From CAYMEK01 sp964389305 (GTDB lineage Bacteria; Spirochaetota; Spirochaetia; SZUA-6; DRHE01), in the NCBI GenBank assembly GCA_964389305.1, contig CAYMEK010000002.1:1-64000 (forward strand): a DNA stretch of 64,000 nt, in the 5' to 3' direction. Position numbers and translations under genes: made by a program. The notes beneath the pieces were generated by a model. That model was not told the origin of the DNA, ran no database searches, and was given only the letters and a program-made list of their open reading frames with translations. Of the stretch, positions 22,662 to 31,675 are shown one piece after another. Every line of letters begins with the position of its first letter. The stretch's first letter is position 1.

Positions 22662-25591
22662 TTTGACCCTCTTCTTCCAGCCTGCTCGGTACGTAGCCGC
22701 GGGGGCTTGCCGTTGCCGCCGGACTGCGTGGCGAACGCCCTGTCCACTACCTCTCGCTGTTCGGCCACGTGCTGTCTGTGCGAGCCTACCGCCGGGCTGG
22801 CGCTGGCCGGTCTGGACACGTAGTGAAAGCGGCGGGAAGCGAAATGCCTCTGCAGCCGCTCCCGCATATAACGAAGGGCTCCCCGGTTCTCCGGCTCTTC
22901 CTGCACCCAGAGCATCTGCCCGGCGTCTGCGTATCTTTCCAACACCCGCCGCAGGGCCTGCTCTGGAAAGGGGTATAGCTGCTCTACCCGGACGATCGCC
23001 GTATCCCGGGCCTCCAGCTCCCGGCGCCGCTCCCAGAGCTCGTAATATATCTTGCCCGTGCACAGGACAACCCTGGAGACGGCCGGCCCGGAAGCTGACG
23101 GTGAGGAGTCGAGAACGAGTTGGAAATACCCTTCGGCGAGCTCATCGAGCCTGGACAGGGTCCGGGGATGGCGCAACAGGCTCTTGGGGCTCATCAGCAC
23201 CAGGGGCTTGCGGAAATCCCGTTTCATTTGCCGGCGCAGCAGGTGAAAGTACTGCGCCGGGGTAGTCGGACTACAGATCTCCATGTTTTCCTCGGCGGCG
23301 AGCTGCAGGAAGCGCTCGAGGTGAGCGCTGGAGTGCTCCGGTCCCTGACCCTCATAGCCGTGGGGAAGAAGGAGCACCAGGCCGCTGGAGCGCCGCCACT
23401 TGGACTCCGCCGCAGCGATGAAGTTGTCGATGATGACTTGGGCGCCGTTGGAAAAATCACCAAACTGCGCTTCCCAGATCACCAGGGTGCGCGGCGAATT
23501 GAGGGAGAATCCGTACTCGAAACCCAGGATCGAGTACTCGGACAGAGGGCTGTCGTAGGCGTAAAAGCGAGCCTGGTCCGGGTCGAGATGGTTGAGAGGA
23601 AGGTAAGGAAGCGCCTCGGCCTTCTCGGTGTCCCACCAGCAGGCATGTCGCTGGCTGAAGGTTCCCCTCTCGCAGTCCTGTCCGCTCAGACGCACCGGCG
23701 TACCCTCCAGAAGCAGGCTGCCCCAGGCCAGGGCTTCGGCGAAAGCCCAGTCCGCCGTTCCGTCGCTCGCCAGCCGCCGCCGCTTTTCCTCCAGGATGCG
23801 TTTCAGCTTGGGGTGTATCGTAAACCCATCAGGAATGCGGGTCAGGATTGCAGCAACCCGGTTCAAGGTGGGCGCGGGCACCCCGGTGGGCGCCTGCACC
23901 CCGGTGGGTGCCTGCACTCCGGTGAGTGCGGGTTCCAGGGAATAGCGGCCGTGCAGCCCCCGCCATTCGTCGCCCTGGAAAGGGCGCAGCGTGGGCTCGG
24001 GAGGATTCTCGCGGGCTGTTTTGAGACCCTGACGCAACCGTGCGGCGTAGCTGCGCCGCAGGCTTTCCTGCTCTTCCGCGCTCATCAAGCCGGCTTCGGC
24101 GCAGCGCTCACCGTAGAGAGCCGCCACGCCGGGATGGTGACGAATGACATTATACATCCTGGGATTGGTGAAGGAAGGCTCATCCCCCTCGTTGTGGCCA
24201 TGGCGGCGATAGCAGATTATGTCCACGATCACGTCCTGGGCCATTTTCTGCCGGAAGCGCAAGGCCAGATCCACAACGTACACCACCGCCTCTGGGTCGT
24301 CACCGTTGACATGAAACACGGGCACCGAGGTCATCTTGGCTACGTCGGTGGGGAAGAAGGTCGATCGAGAATCACGGCTGGAGGTGGTAAAGCCGATCTG
24401 GTTGTTTACGACGATATGAATTGTCCCGCCGGTATGGTAGCCCCGGAGCTGGGACAGGTTGAACACCTCCGCCACCACCCCCTGACCGCTGAAAGCGGCG
24501 TCTCCATGGAGGACCACGGGCAAAACACGCTTGGTCGCCTTGATGAAGCCGGCCCACCTGGGCTGGCTCTGAACGGCCCGGGTCTTGCCCTCCACCACGG
24601 CGTCCACGCTCTCCAGATGACTGGGGTTGGAAACCAGGGTAAGATGCACGGAGGAACCGTCCTGGTGGGCGTGATCGCTGGAATAGCCCAGATGATACTT
24701 CACATCCCCGCTTCCTCCGTACTGCCCCGGCTGGTGGTTGTCCTCGAACAAAGTAAAGATCTCCTCCCCCGGCATGTTCAGGATCTGGTTGAGAATAGTG
24801 ATCCGCCCTCTATGGGTGGTGCCGAGCACTATCTCCTCGATGCCTGACCTGGCGGCCGTATCGACCAGGAAGTGCAGGGCCGGGATGAGCACCTCCGCAC
24901 CTTCCAGCGAGAAGCGCTTCTGCCCGATAAAGGTCTTGTGCAGGAACTGCTCGAACTCTTCCGCCCTGATCAGGTCTTCGAGGATAGACCGCCGCCGGCC
25001 GGCATCGAAATCCGGCGTGTTCCGGCAGGACTCCATGGCTCGCAGCAGCCAGTTGCGGATCGGCTTGTTCTGTATATGCAGGAACTCCACCCCGATGGTC
25101 GAGCAGTAGGTCTGGCGAAACGCCTCCAGTATTTCCCGCAGAGGGGCCCTGGATGGCCGCATCGCCCGTCCGGCGGAGAACTCCCGATCCAGGTCCATCT
25201 CGGAAAGCCCGAAATCAGCGATAGAAAGCTGTTCGTAGGCTCCTTTGGCCCTGGGATAGAGGTAGTTCTGGCTGGGCTCGTGCTCGGGCCTCAGTGGATT
25301 CAGCCTGGCGTAGAAGTAGCCCACGTCACGGAACGCCCACAGGAGGCTGTCCACACGGCTCTGCTTGTAGCTGAGATCCTCCGGGCTCCCGCTCTCGGGC
25401 AGGAGGGCCGCCCGCCTTCCGGAAGGCTCTTCCAGCTCCAGAGACCCGTGTTCCTGGAAGGCGCGGAAAAAAACCTTCCACTGGCCGTCTACCGAAGAAG
25501 GATCTTCCAGCCAGGCCCGGTACAGCTTTTCGGCGAAACCCAGGCTGGACAGATCGAGAAACTCGTGCCTGCCGGTCTGCCGGCTTTTCAT
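22658..25591 (-). CDS. sucA: 2-oxoglutarate dehydrogenase E1
   Basis: A 977-residue thiamin-diphosphate enzyme that decarboxylates 2-oxoglutarate. The N-terminal helix characteristic of SucA (SLGFAEKLYRAWLEDP) is followed by TTHRGRITILNQIL, the ThDP motif HGDAAFSGQGVVAEVFNLSQ ending in NNQIGFT, CYRRHGHNEGDEPSFTNP and the C-terminal pyrimidine-binding half. Between the halves, at about residues 552-573, lies TGVQAPTGVQAPTGVPAPT, encoded by an 18-base tandem repeat. Gene order with sucC/D before and sucB after is that of a TCA operon. No lipoamide dehydrogenase (E3) gene is in the window. Confidence 0.95.
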   Translation of the reverse strand: MKSRQTGRHEFLDLSSLGFAEKLYRAWLEDPSSVDGQWKVFFRAFQEHGSLELEEPSGRRAALLPESGSPEDLSYKQSRVDSLLWAFRDVGYFYARLNPLRPEHEPSQNYLYPRAKGAYEQLSIADFGLSEMDLDREFSAGRAMRPSRAPLREILEAFRQTYCSTIGVEFLHIQNKPIRNWLLRAMESCRNTPDFDAGRRRSILEDLIRAEEFEQFLHKTFIGQKRFSLEGAEVLIPALHFLVDTAARSGIEEIVLGTTHRGRITILNQILNMPGEEIFTLFEDNHQPGQYGGSGDVKYHLGYSSDHAHQDGSSVHLTLVSNPSHLESVDAVVEGKTRAVQSQPRWAGFIKATKRVLPVVLHGDAAFSGQGVVAEVFNLSQLRGYHTGGTIHIVVNNQIGFTTSSRDSRSTFFPTDVAKMTSVPVFHVNGDDPEAVVYVVDLALRFRQKMAQDVIVDIICYRRHGHNEGDEPSFTNPRMYNVIRHHPGVAALYGERCAEAGLMSAEEQESLRRSYAARLRQGLKTARENPPEPTLRPFQGDEWRGLHGRYSLEPALTGVQAPTGVQAPTGVPAPTLNRVAAILTRIPDGFTIHPKLKRILEEKRRRLASDGTADWAFAEALAWGSLLLEGTPVRLSGQDCERGTFSQRHACWWDTEKAEALPYLPLNHLDPDQARFYAYDSPLSEYSILGFEYGFSLNSPRTLVIWEAQFGDFSNGAQVIIDNFIAAAESKWRRSSGLVLLLPHGYEGQGPEHSSAHLERFLQLAAEENMEICSPTTPAQYFHLLRRQMKRDFRKPLVLMSPKSLLRHPRTLSRLDELAEGYFQLVLDSSPSASGPAVSRVVLCTGKIYYELWERRRELEARDTAIVRVEQLYPFPEQALRRVLERYADAGQMLWVQEEPENRGALRYMRERLQRHFASRRFHYVSRPASASPAVGSHRQHVAEQREVVDRAFATQSGGNGKPPRLRTEQAGRRGSK
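23867..23938. repeat. 18-bp tandem repeat inside sucA
   Basis: Three good copies (23867-23884, 23885-23902, 23903-23920) and a fourth degraded copy (23921-23938) with the form GGTGGGYGCNTGCACYCC. The repeat unit is a multiple of three and encodes the six-residue unit TGVQAP, so copy-number change keeps the frame. Confidence 0.85.
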
Positions 25592-25616
25592 TGTCTCATT
25601 CCCGCCTGCATCTCAA

Positions 25617-26486
25617 TCACTTGAGTTTCTCCTTCATCAGCTCGGGTATCTGATCCGGTCTTTCGGCCACCGGCACCCCGGCCTCCTGGAAGGCTTTCAC
25701 CTTGGCTTCAGCGGTACCCCTTCCTCCGGCAATGATGGCGCCGGCGTGCCCCATACGCTTTCCGGGGGGAGCGGTGCGGCCGGATATGAAAGCCACCACG
25801 GGCTTGCTCATCGAGGTCCGGATGTACTCCGCCGCCCGTTCTTCATCCTCGCCGCCGATCTCACCGATGATCACCACGCCCCGGGTTTCCCGGTCCTTCT
25901 CGAACATCTCGAGCAGATCAAGATAGCCGGTGCCTATGATCGGGTCGCCCCCGATCCCGATGCAGGTGGACTGACCCAGACCGTTTGCCGTGAGGTTGTA
26001 CACTACCTCGTAGGTGAGCGTGCCGCTACGGGAAATGACCCCGATGCCCCCGGGCCTGTGAATGTGACCCGGCATTATTCCCACCTTGCTCTTTCCCGGG
26101 CTGATCAGCCCCGGGCAGTTCGGTCCGACCAGGCGGGCGCCCCGCTTCAGCAGGTAGTGATAGTTTTCCAGCATCTCCAGAACCGGGATCCCCTCGGTGA
26201 TGCAGACGATCAACCGGATGCCGCCGTCGGCGGCCTCGCGCAGGGCGGCGGAAGCAAAGGGGGCGGGCACGAAGATCACCGAGCAGTCGGCGCCGGTCGC
26301 CTCTACGGCTTCTTTCACCCCATCGAATACCGGCAGGCCGTGTACCTCCTGCCCTCCTTTTCCCGGCGTCACGCCGCCCGTGACCCGGGTTCCGTACTCC
26401 AGCATCCCGGCCGTGTGAAACGAGCCGTCGCGGCCGGTGATTCCCTGGACCAGAACTTTAGTGTTTTCGTCGATCAATATTCCCAC
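25617..26486 (-). CDS. sucD: succinyl-CoA ligase, alpha subunit
   Basis: A 289-residue subunit with the CoA-binding Rossmann fold (VQGITGRDGSFHT), GTLTYEVVYNLT, and the phosphohistidine in GHAGAIIAGGRGTAEAK. It joins SucC to make ATP or GTP from succinyl-CoA. It starts 3 bases after sucC ends and stops 25 bases before sucA, so all three are co-transcribed. Confidence 0.95.
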   Translation of the reverse strand: MGILIDENTKVLVQGITGRDGSFHTAGMLEYGTRVTGGVTPGKGGQEVHGLPVFDGVKEAVEATGADCSVIFVPAPFASAALREAADGGIRLIVCITEGIPVLEMLENYHYLLKRGARLVGPNCPGLISPGKSKVGIMPGHIHRPGGIGVISRSGTLTYEVVYNLTANGLGQSTCIGIGGDPIIGTGYLDLLEMFEKDRETRGVVIIGEIGGEDEERAAEYIRTSMSKPVVAFISGRTAPPGKRMGHAGAIIAGGRGTAEAKVKAFQEAGVPVAERPDQIPELMKEKLK

Positions 26487-26489
26487 GGT

Positions 26490-27626
26490 CTAGGTCCCCG
26501 TCCTTGCTTTGGAAATCACTCGCCTCACCGCCTCGGTCATTTCCGTCGCCGCTTCCAGTCCCGCCTGCTCGAGAAGGGCGCGGCCCTCCTTTTCATTGGT
26601 GCCGATCAGGCGGATCACCAGCGGCACCTGGAGGTCAATCTGCTCGCGGGCGATCAGGATTCCCCTGGCTATATCGTCGCAGCGGGTGATGCCCCCGAAG
26701 ATATTTATCAGGATGGCCTCGAGGTTGCGGTTTCGCGTAAGAATGCTCAGGGCGGTCAACACCTTTTGGGGGCTGGAGCTGCCGCCGACGTCGAGAAAGT
26801 TGGCCGGACGGCCTCCGAACAGCTTGATCAGGTCCATGGTGGCCATGGCCAATCCCGCCCCGTTGACGATGCAGCCGATGTTCCCGTCCAGACTGACGAA
26901 GCTCAAGCCCGCCTGCCTGGCCTCGGTTTCTTCCTGGCTGTACTCCTCGGCAGTGCGCATGGCTTCCACCTCGGGGTGCTTGGGAATCCCGTTGTCGTCG
27001 AAGTTGATCTTGGCGTCCGCCGCAATCAGGGTCGAGGCATCGATCCGGGCCAGGGGATTGATCTCCACCAGGGAGCAGTCCTTCTCCACCAGCAGGCGGT
27101 ACATGCCGAGCACCGTCTCCACGGCCTGATCGATCAGCGGGGAGGGAAAGACGGCGCTCAGGGTTTCCCTCAAGCTTCCTTCCTCCGGCCCCGCCAGGGG
27201 ATCGATGTAGCTCTTCAGTATTTTTTCCGGCTGCTTTGCGGCCAGCTCTTCGATGTCCACTCCTCCGGCGGCGCTGGCAATGCAGACCGCCCTCTGCGCC
27301 GACCGGTCCACGGTGATACTCAGATAGTACTCTTTCTCAATGCTTACCGCTCTGACGACCAGGACCCTTTCTACGGGGATGTCCTTGATCGTGAGCTTCA
27401 GGATCTGCGCGGCGGCTTCCCTCGCCTCCTCGGCCGTGCGGGCCAGCCTAACGCCGCCGGCCTTGCCCCGGCCGCCGACCAGGACCTGGGCCTTGATCAC
27501 CACCGGATAGCCGATCTGTCCGGCGGCCCGAACAGCCTCTCCCTCCGTTCGGGCGACCCGGCCCGGCGGTACGGGAATGCCGTAAGCTTCCAGGAGCTCC
27601 CGGGCCTGGTATTCGTGGACCTTCAT
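26490..27626 (-). CDS. sucC: succinyl-CoA ligase, beta subunit
   Basis: A 378-residue ATP-grasp subunit: MKVHEYQARELLEAYGIPVP at the start, VIKAQVLVGGRGKAGGV, EINPLA and GGITRCDDIARGI. The start ATG 27626 overlaps the sdhB stop (ATGA) and has AGGAGAAGG upstream; the longer frame to 27896 lies inside sdhB. Nucleotide specificity (ADP or GDP) cannot be decided by eye. Confidence 0.95.
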   Translation of the reverse strand: MKVHEYQARELLEAYGIPVPPGRVARTEGEAVRAAGQIGYPVVIKAQVLVGGRGKAGGVRLARTAEEAREAAAQILKLTIKDIPVERVLVVRAVSIEKEYYLSITVDRSAQRAVCIASAAGGVDIEELAAKQPEKILKSYIDPLAGPEEGSLRETLSAVFPSPLIDQAVETVLGMYRLLVEKDCSLVEINPLARIDASTLIAADAKINFDDNGIPKHPEVEAMRTAEEYSQEETEARQAGLSFVSLDGNIGCIVNGAGLAMATMDLIKLFGGRPANFLDVGGSSSPQKVLTALSILTRNRNLEAILINIFGGITRCDDIARGILIAREQIDLQVPLVIRLIGTNEKEGRALLEQAGLEAATEMTEAVRRVISKARTGT

Positions 27627-28336
27627 GCCTTCTCCTGTTTGATCCTGCGTTTGGTCAGGTTGATGTTCTTGGTTACCTTGATTCCCCTCGGGCAGACTCG
27701 GGTGCACTGGAAGTGGTTCTCGCAGGCCCACACTCCGTCGGGATGGTCCAGCACCTCGAGACGTTCCTCGAAGCCCCGGTCGCGATTGTCGAAGAGGAAG
27801 CGCGCCGCCTGAACGATCGACGCCGGTCCGATGAAGCGGCGGTTCTTCCCGTCCAGGATCGGGCAGGCGGAATAGCAGGAGGCGCAGAGAATGCACTTGG
27901 TCGGGTCGTCGAAAGAGGCCCTCTCGGCTGGGCTCTGCAACCGCTCCTTCTCCCCCACCTCTTCGGGATTGATCTGGAAGGGCTTCACCGCTCGCCAGCG
28001 GGCGAAGAACTCGCTCTGATCCACCATCAGATCACGCAGCAGCGGCAGATGTTTCAGGGGCTCCACGGTTACGGTGGAGCCGTCGGCGTCGGCTACGTCC
28101 TGCAGCAGGGTCTTGCAGGCCAGGCGCTCCTGGCCGTTGATGACCATAGCGTCAGACCCGCACACGCTGTGGGCGCAGCTCCTGCGGAAGGTCAGGCTGC
28201 CGTCCATGGAGCTCTTGATCCGCATGAGAGCATCGAGCACCCTGTCCGTAGGCTGCACTTCGACGGCGTAGTCCTGGAAATGAGGTTTGCTGTCCTTCTC
28301 AGGATTGAAGCGCTGTACATGGAAGGTAACCTTCAT
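27623..28336 (-). CDS. sdhB: succinate dehydrogenase iron-sulfur subunit
   Basis: A 237-residue subunit with three cluster sites. The [2Fe-2S] motif is CAHSVCGSDA with Asp in place of the third Cys, as in E. coli SdhB, plus a distal LACKTL. The [4Fe-4S] motif is CILCASCYSACP and the [3Fe-4S] residues are in CENHFQCTRVCPRG. It passes electrons from SdhA to the quinone. The start ATG 28336 has AAGGAG upstream and lies 14 bases after sdhA. No cytochrome-b anchor gene (sdhC/D) is adjacent, so how the pair is attached to the membrane is unresolved here. Confidence 0.93.
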   Translation of the reverse strand: MKVTFHVQRFNPEKDSKPHFQDYAVEVQPTDRVLDALMRIKSSMDGSLTFRRSCAHSVCGSDAMVINGQERLACKTLLQDVADADGSTVTVEPLKHLPLLRDLMVDQSEFFARWRAVKPFQINPEEVGEKERLQSPAERASFDDPTKCILCASCYSACPILDGKNRRFIGPASIVQAARFLFDNRDRGFEERLEVLDHPDGVWACENHFQCTRVCPRGIKVTKNINLTKRRIKQEKA

Positions 28337-28350
28337 CGGCAAGCTCCTTC

Positions 28351-30090
28351 TCAATACGCCCTGGGCTTCGGCTCCCAGTGCGAAATGTCCACCGGCCGGT
28401 AGTCGATGAGCACCTCTTCCCCCTCCAGCCGCGCCATACTGTGCTTGAGCCAGCGCTCATCGTCCCGTTCCGGAAAGTCCTCCCGGGCGTGGGCGCCGCG
28501 GCTTTCCCGGCGCTGCTCGGCGCTGGCTGCCGTGACCAGGGCCAGGTCCAGAAGGTTGCGCAGCTCTACAAGCTCCAGGAGGTCGGTATTGAAGCGCTGC
28601 AAGCGATCCTGGGCCCGCACCTCCCGATAGCGCTCGCGCAGCCCCCGGAGCTGTTCGAGCGCGCTGCGCATGTCTTTCCCGGTCCGGTAGATTCCGATTT
28701 TCTCCATCATGAGATCCTTCATCTCCTCCCTGATCAGGCCGCCGTGAGGCCCCTTGCTGCCGTCCCTGAGAGTCTCGATCTGCTCGCGGGCCGGACCCTC
28801 GGGATTGCTGCCGAGCGGTGCAAAGTCCGCCTGTTTGACGAAGCCGGCGATGTGCTGCCCGGCCCGGCGCCCGTACACCACCAAATCCACCAGGCTGTTG
28901 GTGCCGAGACGGTTGGCGCCGTGCACGCTGACGCAGGCGCACTCCCCGGCCGCGTACAGCCCCTCGATCAGGGCTCCGCTGCCGTCGGCCAGCACCCTGC
29001 CTTCTTTATCCGTGGGAATACCACCCATGGCGTAGTGGGCGGTGGGCTGCACGGGAACGGCCGAGTCCGCCGGATCCAGTCCCAGGTAGGTGCGGCAGAA
29101 ATCCGCAATATCGGGAAGCTTGGCTTCGATCACCTCCCTGCCCAGATGGGTAGCGTCCAGATGCACGTAGTCGTCGATTCGCCGGTCCCCCCGGATGCCG
29201 TTGCCGGCCCGAATCTCTTCCATGATGGCCCGGCAGACCATGTCCCGGGGAGCCAGATCGAGCAGGGTGGGAGCGTAGCGTTCCATGAACCGCTCCCCCT
29301 GGCGGTTGCGCAGGATCCCCCCCTCCCCCCGCACACCTTCGGTGATAAGGATGCCCATCCCCCGTATTCCGGTGGGATGGAACTGGAAGAACTCCATGTC
29401 CTGGAGGGGAACACCGCGCCTGAGCAACAGCGCCGGTCCATCGCCGGTGTTGGCGAAGGCGTTGGAGGTGGTGCGGAAAAGCTGGCCGAAGCCCCCGGTG
29501 GCGAACAGCATTGCCTTGCAGCGGAACACGTGCAGCTCCCCCGTGGCCAGCTCCAAAGCCACCAGGCCGGCCGCCTTCCGGCCCTCGATCAGGACATCCA
29601 GCACCTGGAACTCGTCGAAGAAGAATACCTGGTTTTTGATGCACTGCTGGTAGAGGGTCTGCAGGATCATGTGGCCGGTGCGGTCTGCTGCGTAGCAGGA
29701 ACGGCGCACCGCCGCCTCCCCGTAATTTCGGGTGTGGCCGCCGAAGCGGCGCTGATCGATCCGGCCGGCCTCGGTCCTGCTGAACGGAAGGCCCCGGTTC
29801 TCCAGATCGTAAACCGCCCGCACCGCGTCCTCGGCCAATATTACGGCCGCTTCCTGGTCCACCAGGTAGTCGCCGCCTTTGATCGTGTCGAAGGCGTGCC
29901 ACTCCGACCTGTCCTCCTCGAGGTTGCCCAGGGCCGCTCCGATGCCGCCCTGGGCGGCCCCGGTGTGGCTGCGCATGGGATGCAGCTTGGAAATGACCGC
30001 CGTCCTGGCCGTCCGGCTGGCCTCGAGGGCCGCGTACAGGCCTGCCCCCCCGGCCCCGATGATGAGGGCTTCAAACTCGTGTGTAGACAC
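28351..30090 (-). CDS. sdhA: succinate dehydrogenase flavoprotein subunit
   Basis: A 579-residue FAD protein. The dinucleotide fold is IIGAGGAGLYAAL, with the covalent-FAD histidine region RSHTGAAQGGIGAAL, substrate residues HPTGIRGMGILITEG and RGEGG, and AHYAMGGI near the C-terminal half. The start is GTG 30090 with AGGAGGTCA upstream. Fumarate reductase is structurally alike; the TCA context and the E. coli-like SdhB argue for succinate oxidation. Anchors SdhC/D are absent on both sides. Confidence 0.93.
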   Translation of the reverse strand: MSTHEFEALIIGAGGAGLYAALEASRTARTAVISKLHPMRSHTGAAQGGIGAALGNLEEDRSEWHAFDTIKGGDYLVDQEAAVILAEDAVRAVYDLENRGLPFSRTEAGRIDQRRFGGHTRNYGEAAVRRSCYAADRTGHMILQTLYQQCIKNQVFFFDEFQVLDVLIEGRKAAGLVALELATGELHVFRCKAMLFATGGFGQLFRTTSNAFANTGDGPALLLRRGVPLQDMEFFQFHPTGIRGMGILITEGVRGEGGILRNRQGERFMERYAPTLLDLAPRDMVCRAIMEEIRAGNGIRGDRRIDDYVHLDATHLGREVIEAKLPDIADFCRTYLGLDPADSAVPVQPTAHYAMGGIPTDKEGRVLADGSGALIEGLYAAGECACVSVHGANRLGTNSLVDLVVYGRRAGQHIAGFVKQADFAPLGSNPEGPAREQIETLRDGSKGPHGGLIREEMKDLMMEKIGIYRTGKDMRSALEQLRGLRERYREVRAQDRLQRFNTDLLELVELRNLLDLALVTAASAEQRRESRGAHAREDFPERDDERWLKHSMARLEGEEVLIDYRPVDISHWEPKPRAY

Positions 30091-30201
30091 TCTGACCTCC
30101 TGCGCCCTTTTCCTAATAAAGCGCGAAAGCCGTCGCTTCCACACTTCCAGAAATTACTATATAGTGTTTACTATACAACCTGTGTCCAGCCCGGAGTGAA
30201 A

Positions 30202-31617
30202 TCAAAGATCCTTCCCTTCCGGCTTTCCGACCATGGACCTGGGATCCAGGACGGCCTCCGCCTCTTCGGGGCTGAGCAGGCCGGATTCCATAACGAGCTG
30301 GCGAACGGTCTTCTTCTCCCTGAAAGCCTGGTGGGCCATCTGCGCCGCCCGATCGTAGCCGATGCGGGTGGCCAGGGGAGTGACCAGGGCCAGGCTCCAC
30401 TCGACCCACTCGCTGCAGCGTTCCTCGTTGCTTTCGATTCCCCGTATGCAGCGCTCGTCGAGCGCCCGGCAGGCGTTGGCCAGAAGCGACAGCGAATCCA
30501 GGGTCTCGTAGGCGATCAGGGGCATCATGATGTTCAGCTCCAGCGGCCCCGAAGCCGCCGCCAGGCCGACGGACTGGCACTTGCCCTTCACGTAGACCGC
30601 GGCCTGGATCGCCATCTCCGGGATCACAGGATTCACCTTTCCCGGCATGATGGAGCTTCCCGGCTGCAGGGAGGGAAGCGCTATCTCGCCAAAGCCGGCC
30701 CGGGGTCCGCTGGCGAGCAGCCGCAGGTCGTTGCCGATCTTGAGCAGGCTGCCGGCCAGCACGCCGAGGGCGCCCATCAGCTCGGCCTGGGCGTCCCGGC
30801 AGGCCAGAGCTTCGAACAGGTTGTCCGCCTGGCGGAAGGGAAGGCCGCTGTGCCCGGCGATGCGCTCGATCACCCGCCCGGCAAACTCCGGATGGGCGTT
30901 GAGACCGGTGCCGACCGCGGTTGCTCCGAGGGCGAGCTCCTCCAGGTCCGGCAGGGTATTCTCCAGCCGGCGCAGCGCCTTGGCGATTTGGGCGGCGTAG
31001 CCGGAAAACTCCTGTCCCAGGGTCACCGGTACCGCATCCTGGAGGTGGGTGCGCCCGATCTTGACAATGCCGGCAAAAGCCTTCGCCCTTTCCGAGAGAG
31101 CCGCCTGCAAGGCCTGCAGGGCCGCCCGCAACTGTTCGACGGCCAGGCGGTCAGCGATGTGGATCGCTGAGGGTATCACGTCGTTGGAAGACTGCCCCCG
31201 GTTGACGTGGTCGTTGGGATGGACCGGCTTCCTGGCACCCAGAGGGGAGCCCAGAAGCTCGTTGGCCCGGTTGGCGATCACCTCGTTGGCGTTCATATTC
31301 CACGAGGTGCCGCTGCCGGTCTGAAAAACATCCACGGGGAAGTGCTCGTCCCAACGCCCTTCCCTGACTTCCCCGGCGGCCCTGACAATAGCTGAAGCCA
31401 GTTTCCCGTCGATCAAGCCCAGCTCCGCGTTCACCTCTGCGGCAAAGCCCTTGATCATCCCAAGGGAGCGGATCATGAGCGGCGGAATGCGTTTGTCCGA
31501 AACTCCGAAGTTCTCCACCGCTCTCTGGGTCTGGGCGCCCCAGTAGGCCCAGCCGGGAAGGGTAACCTCCCCCATGCTGTCCGATTCCGTGCGGATCCCT
31601 CCTTCGTTCATGCCCAT
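30202..31617 (-). CDS. fumC: fumarate hydratase class II
   Basis: A 471-residue iron-independent fumarase: TGSGTSWNMNANEVIANRA, VNRGQSSNDVIPSAIHI, GRTHLQDAVPVTLGQEF and the superfamily signature GSSIMPGKVNP carrying the catalytic loop serine. The start ATG 31617 follows AAGGAG by 7 bases. It sits between acnA and sdhA in the supercluster. Class II argininosuccinate/aspartase relatives are excluded by these motifs only in part, but the neighbours fit fumarase. Confidence 0.93.
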   Translation of the reverse strand: MGMNEGGIRTESDSMGEVTLPGWAYWGAQTQRAVENFGVSDKRIPPLMIRSLGMIKGFAAEVNAELGLIDGKLASAIVRAAGEVREGRWDEHFPVDVFQTGSGTSWNMNANEVIANRANELLGSPLGARKPVHPNDHVNRGQSSNDVIPSAIHIADRLAVEQLRAALQALQAALSERAKAFAGIVKIGRTHLQDAVPVTLGQEFSGYAAQIAKALRRLENTLPDLEELALGATAVGTGLNAHPEFAGRVIERIAGHSGLPFRQADNLFEALACRDAQAELMGALGVLAGSLLKIGNDLRLLASGPRAGFGEIALPSLQPGSSIMPGKVNPVIPEMAIQAAVYVKGKCQSVGLAAASGPLELNIMMPLIAYETLDSLSLLANACRALDERCIRGIESNEERCSEWVEWSLALVTPLATRIGYDRAAQMAHQAFREKKTVRQLVMESGLLSPEEAEAVLDPRSMVGKPEGKDL

Positions 31618-31675
31618 GGCCTCGCTCCTTCCCCGCAATTGTTTAGCTCGCCGCCGAAAATCCCCGCGGTCTCCT

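Noticed and set aside
22662..23063. N-terminal extension of sucB
   Set aside because: It is a frame shadow inside sucA; the real ATG overlaps the sucA stop and begins the lipoyl domain.
25746..27812. A 688-codon plus-strand open frame
   Set aside because: Antisense to sucD, sucC and sdhB; no homology-like motifs and no ribosome-binding site.
27627..27896. N-terminal extension of sucC
   Set aside because: It lies inside sdhB; the ATG at 27626 gives the exact family start with AGGAGAAGG upstream.
28378..31170. A 930-codon open frame on the plus strand
   Set aside because: It lies antisense to sdhA and fumC, which have clear motifs and ribosome-binding sites. Long antisense frames are expected in GC-rich coding DNA.
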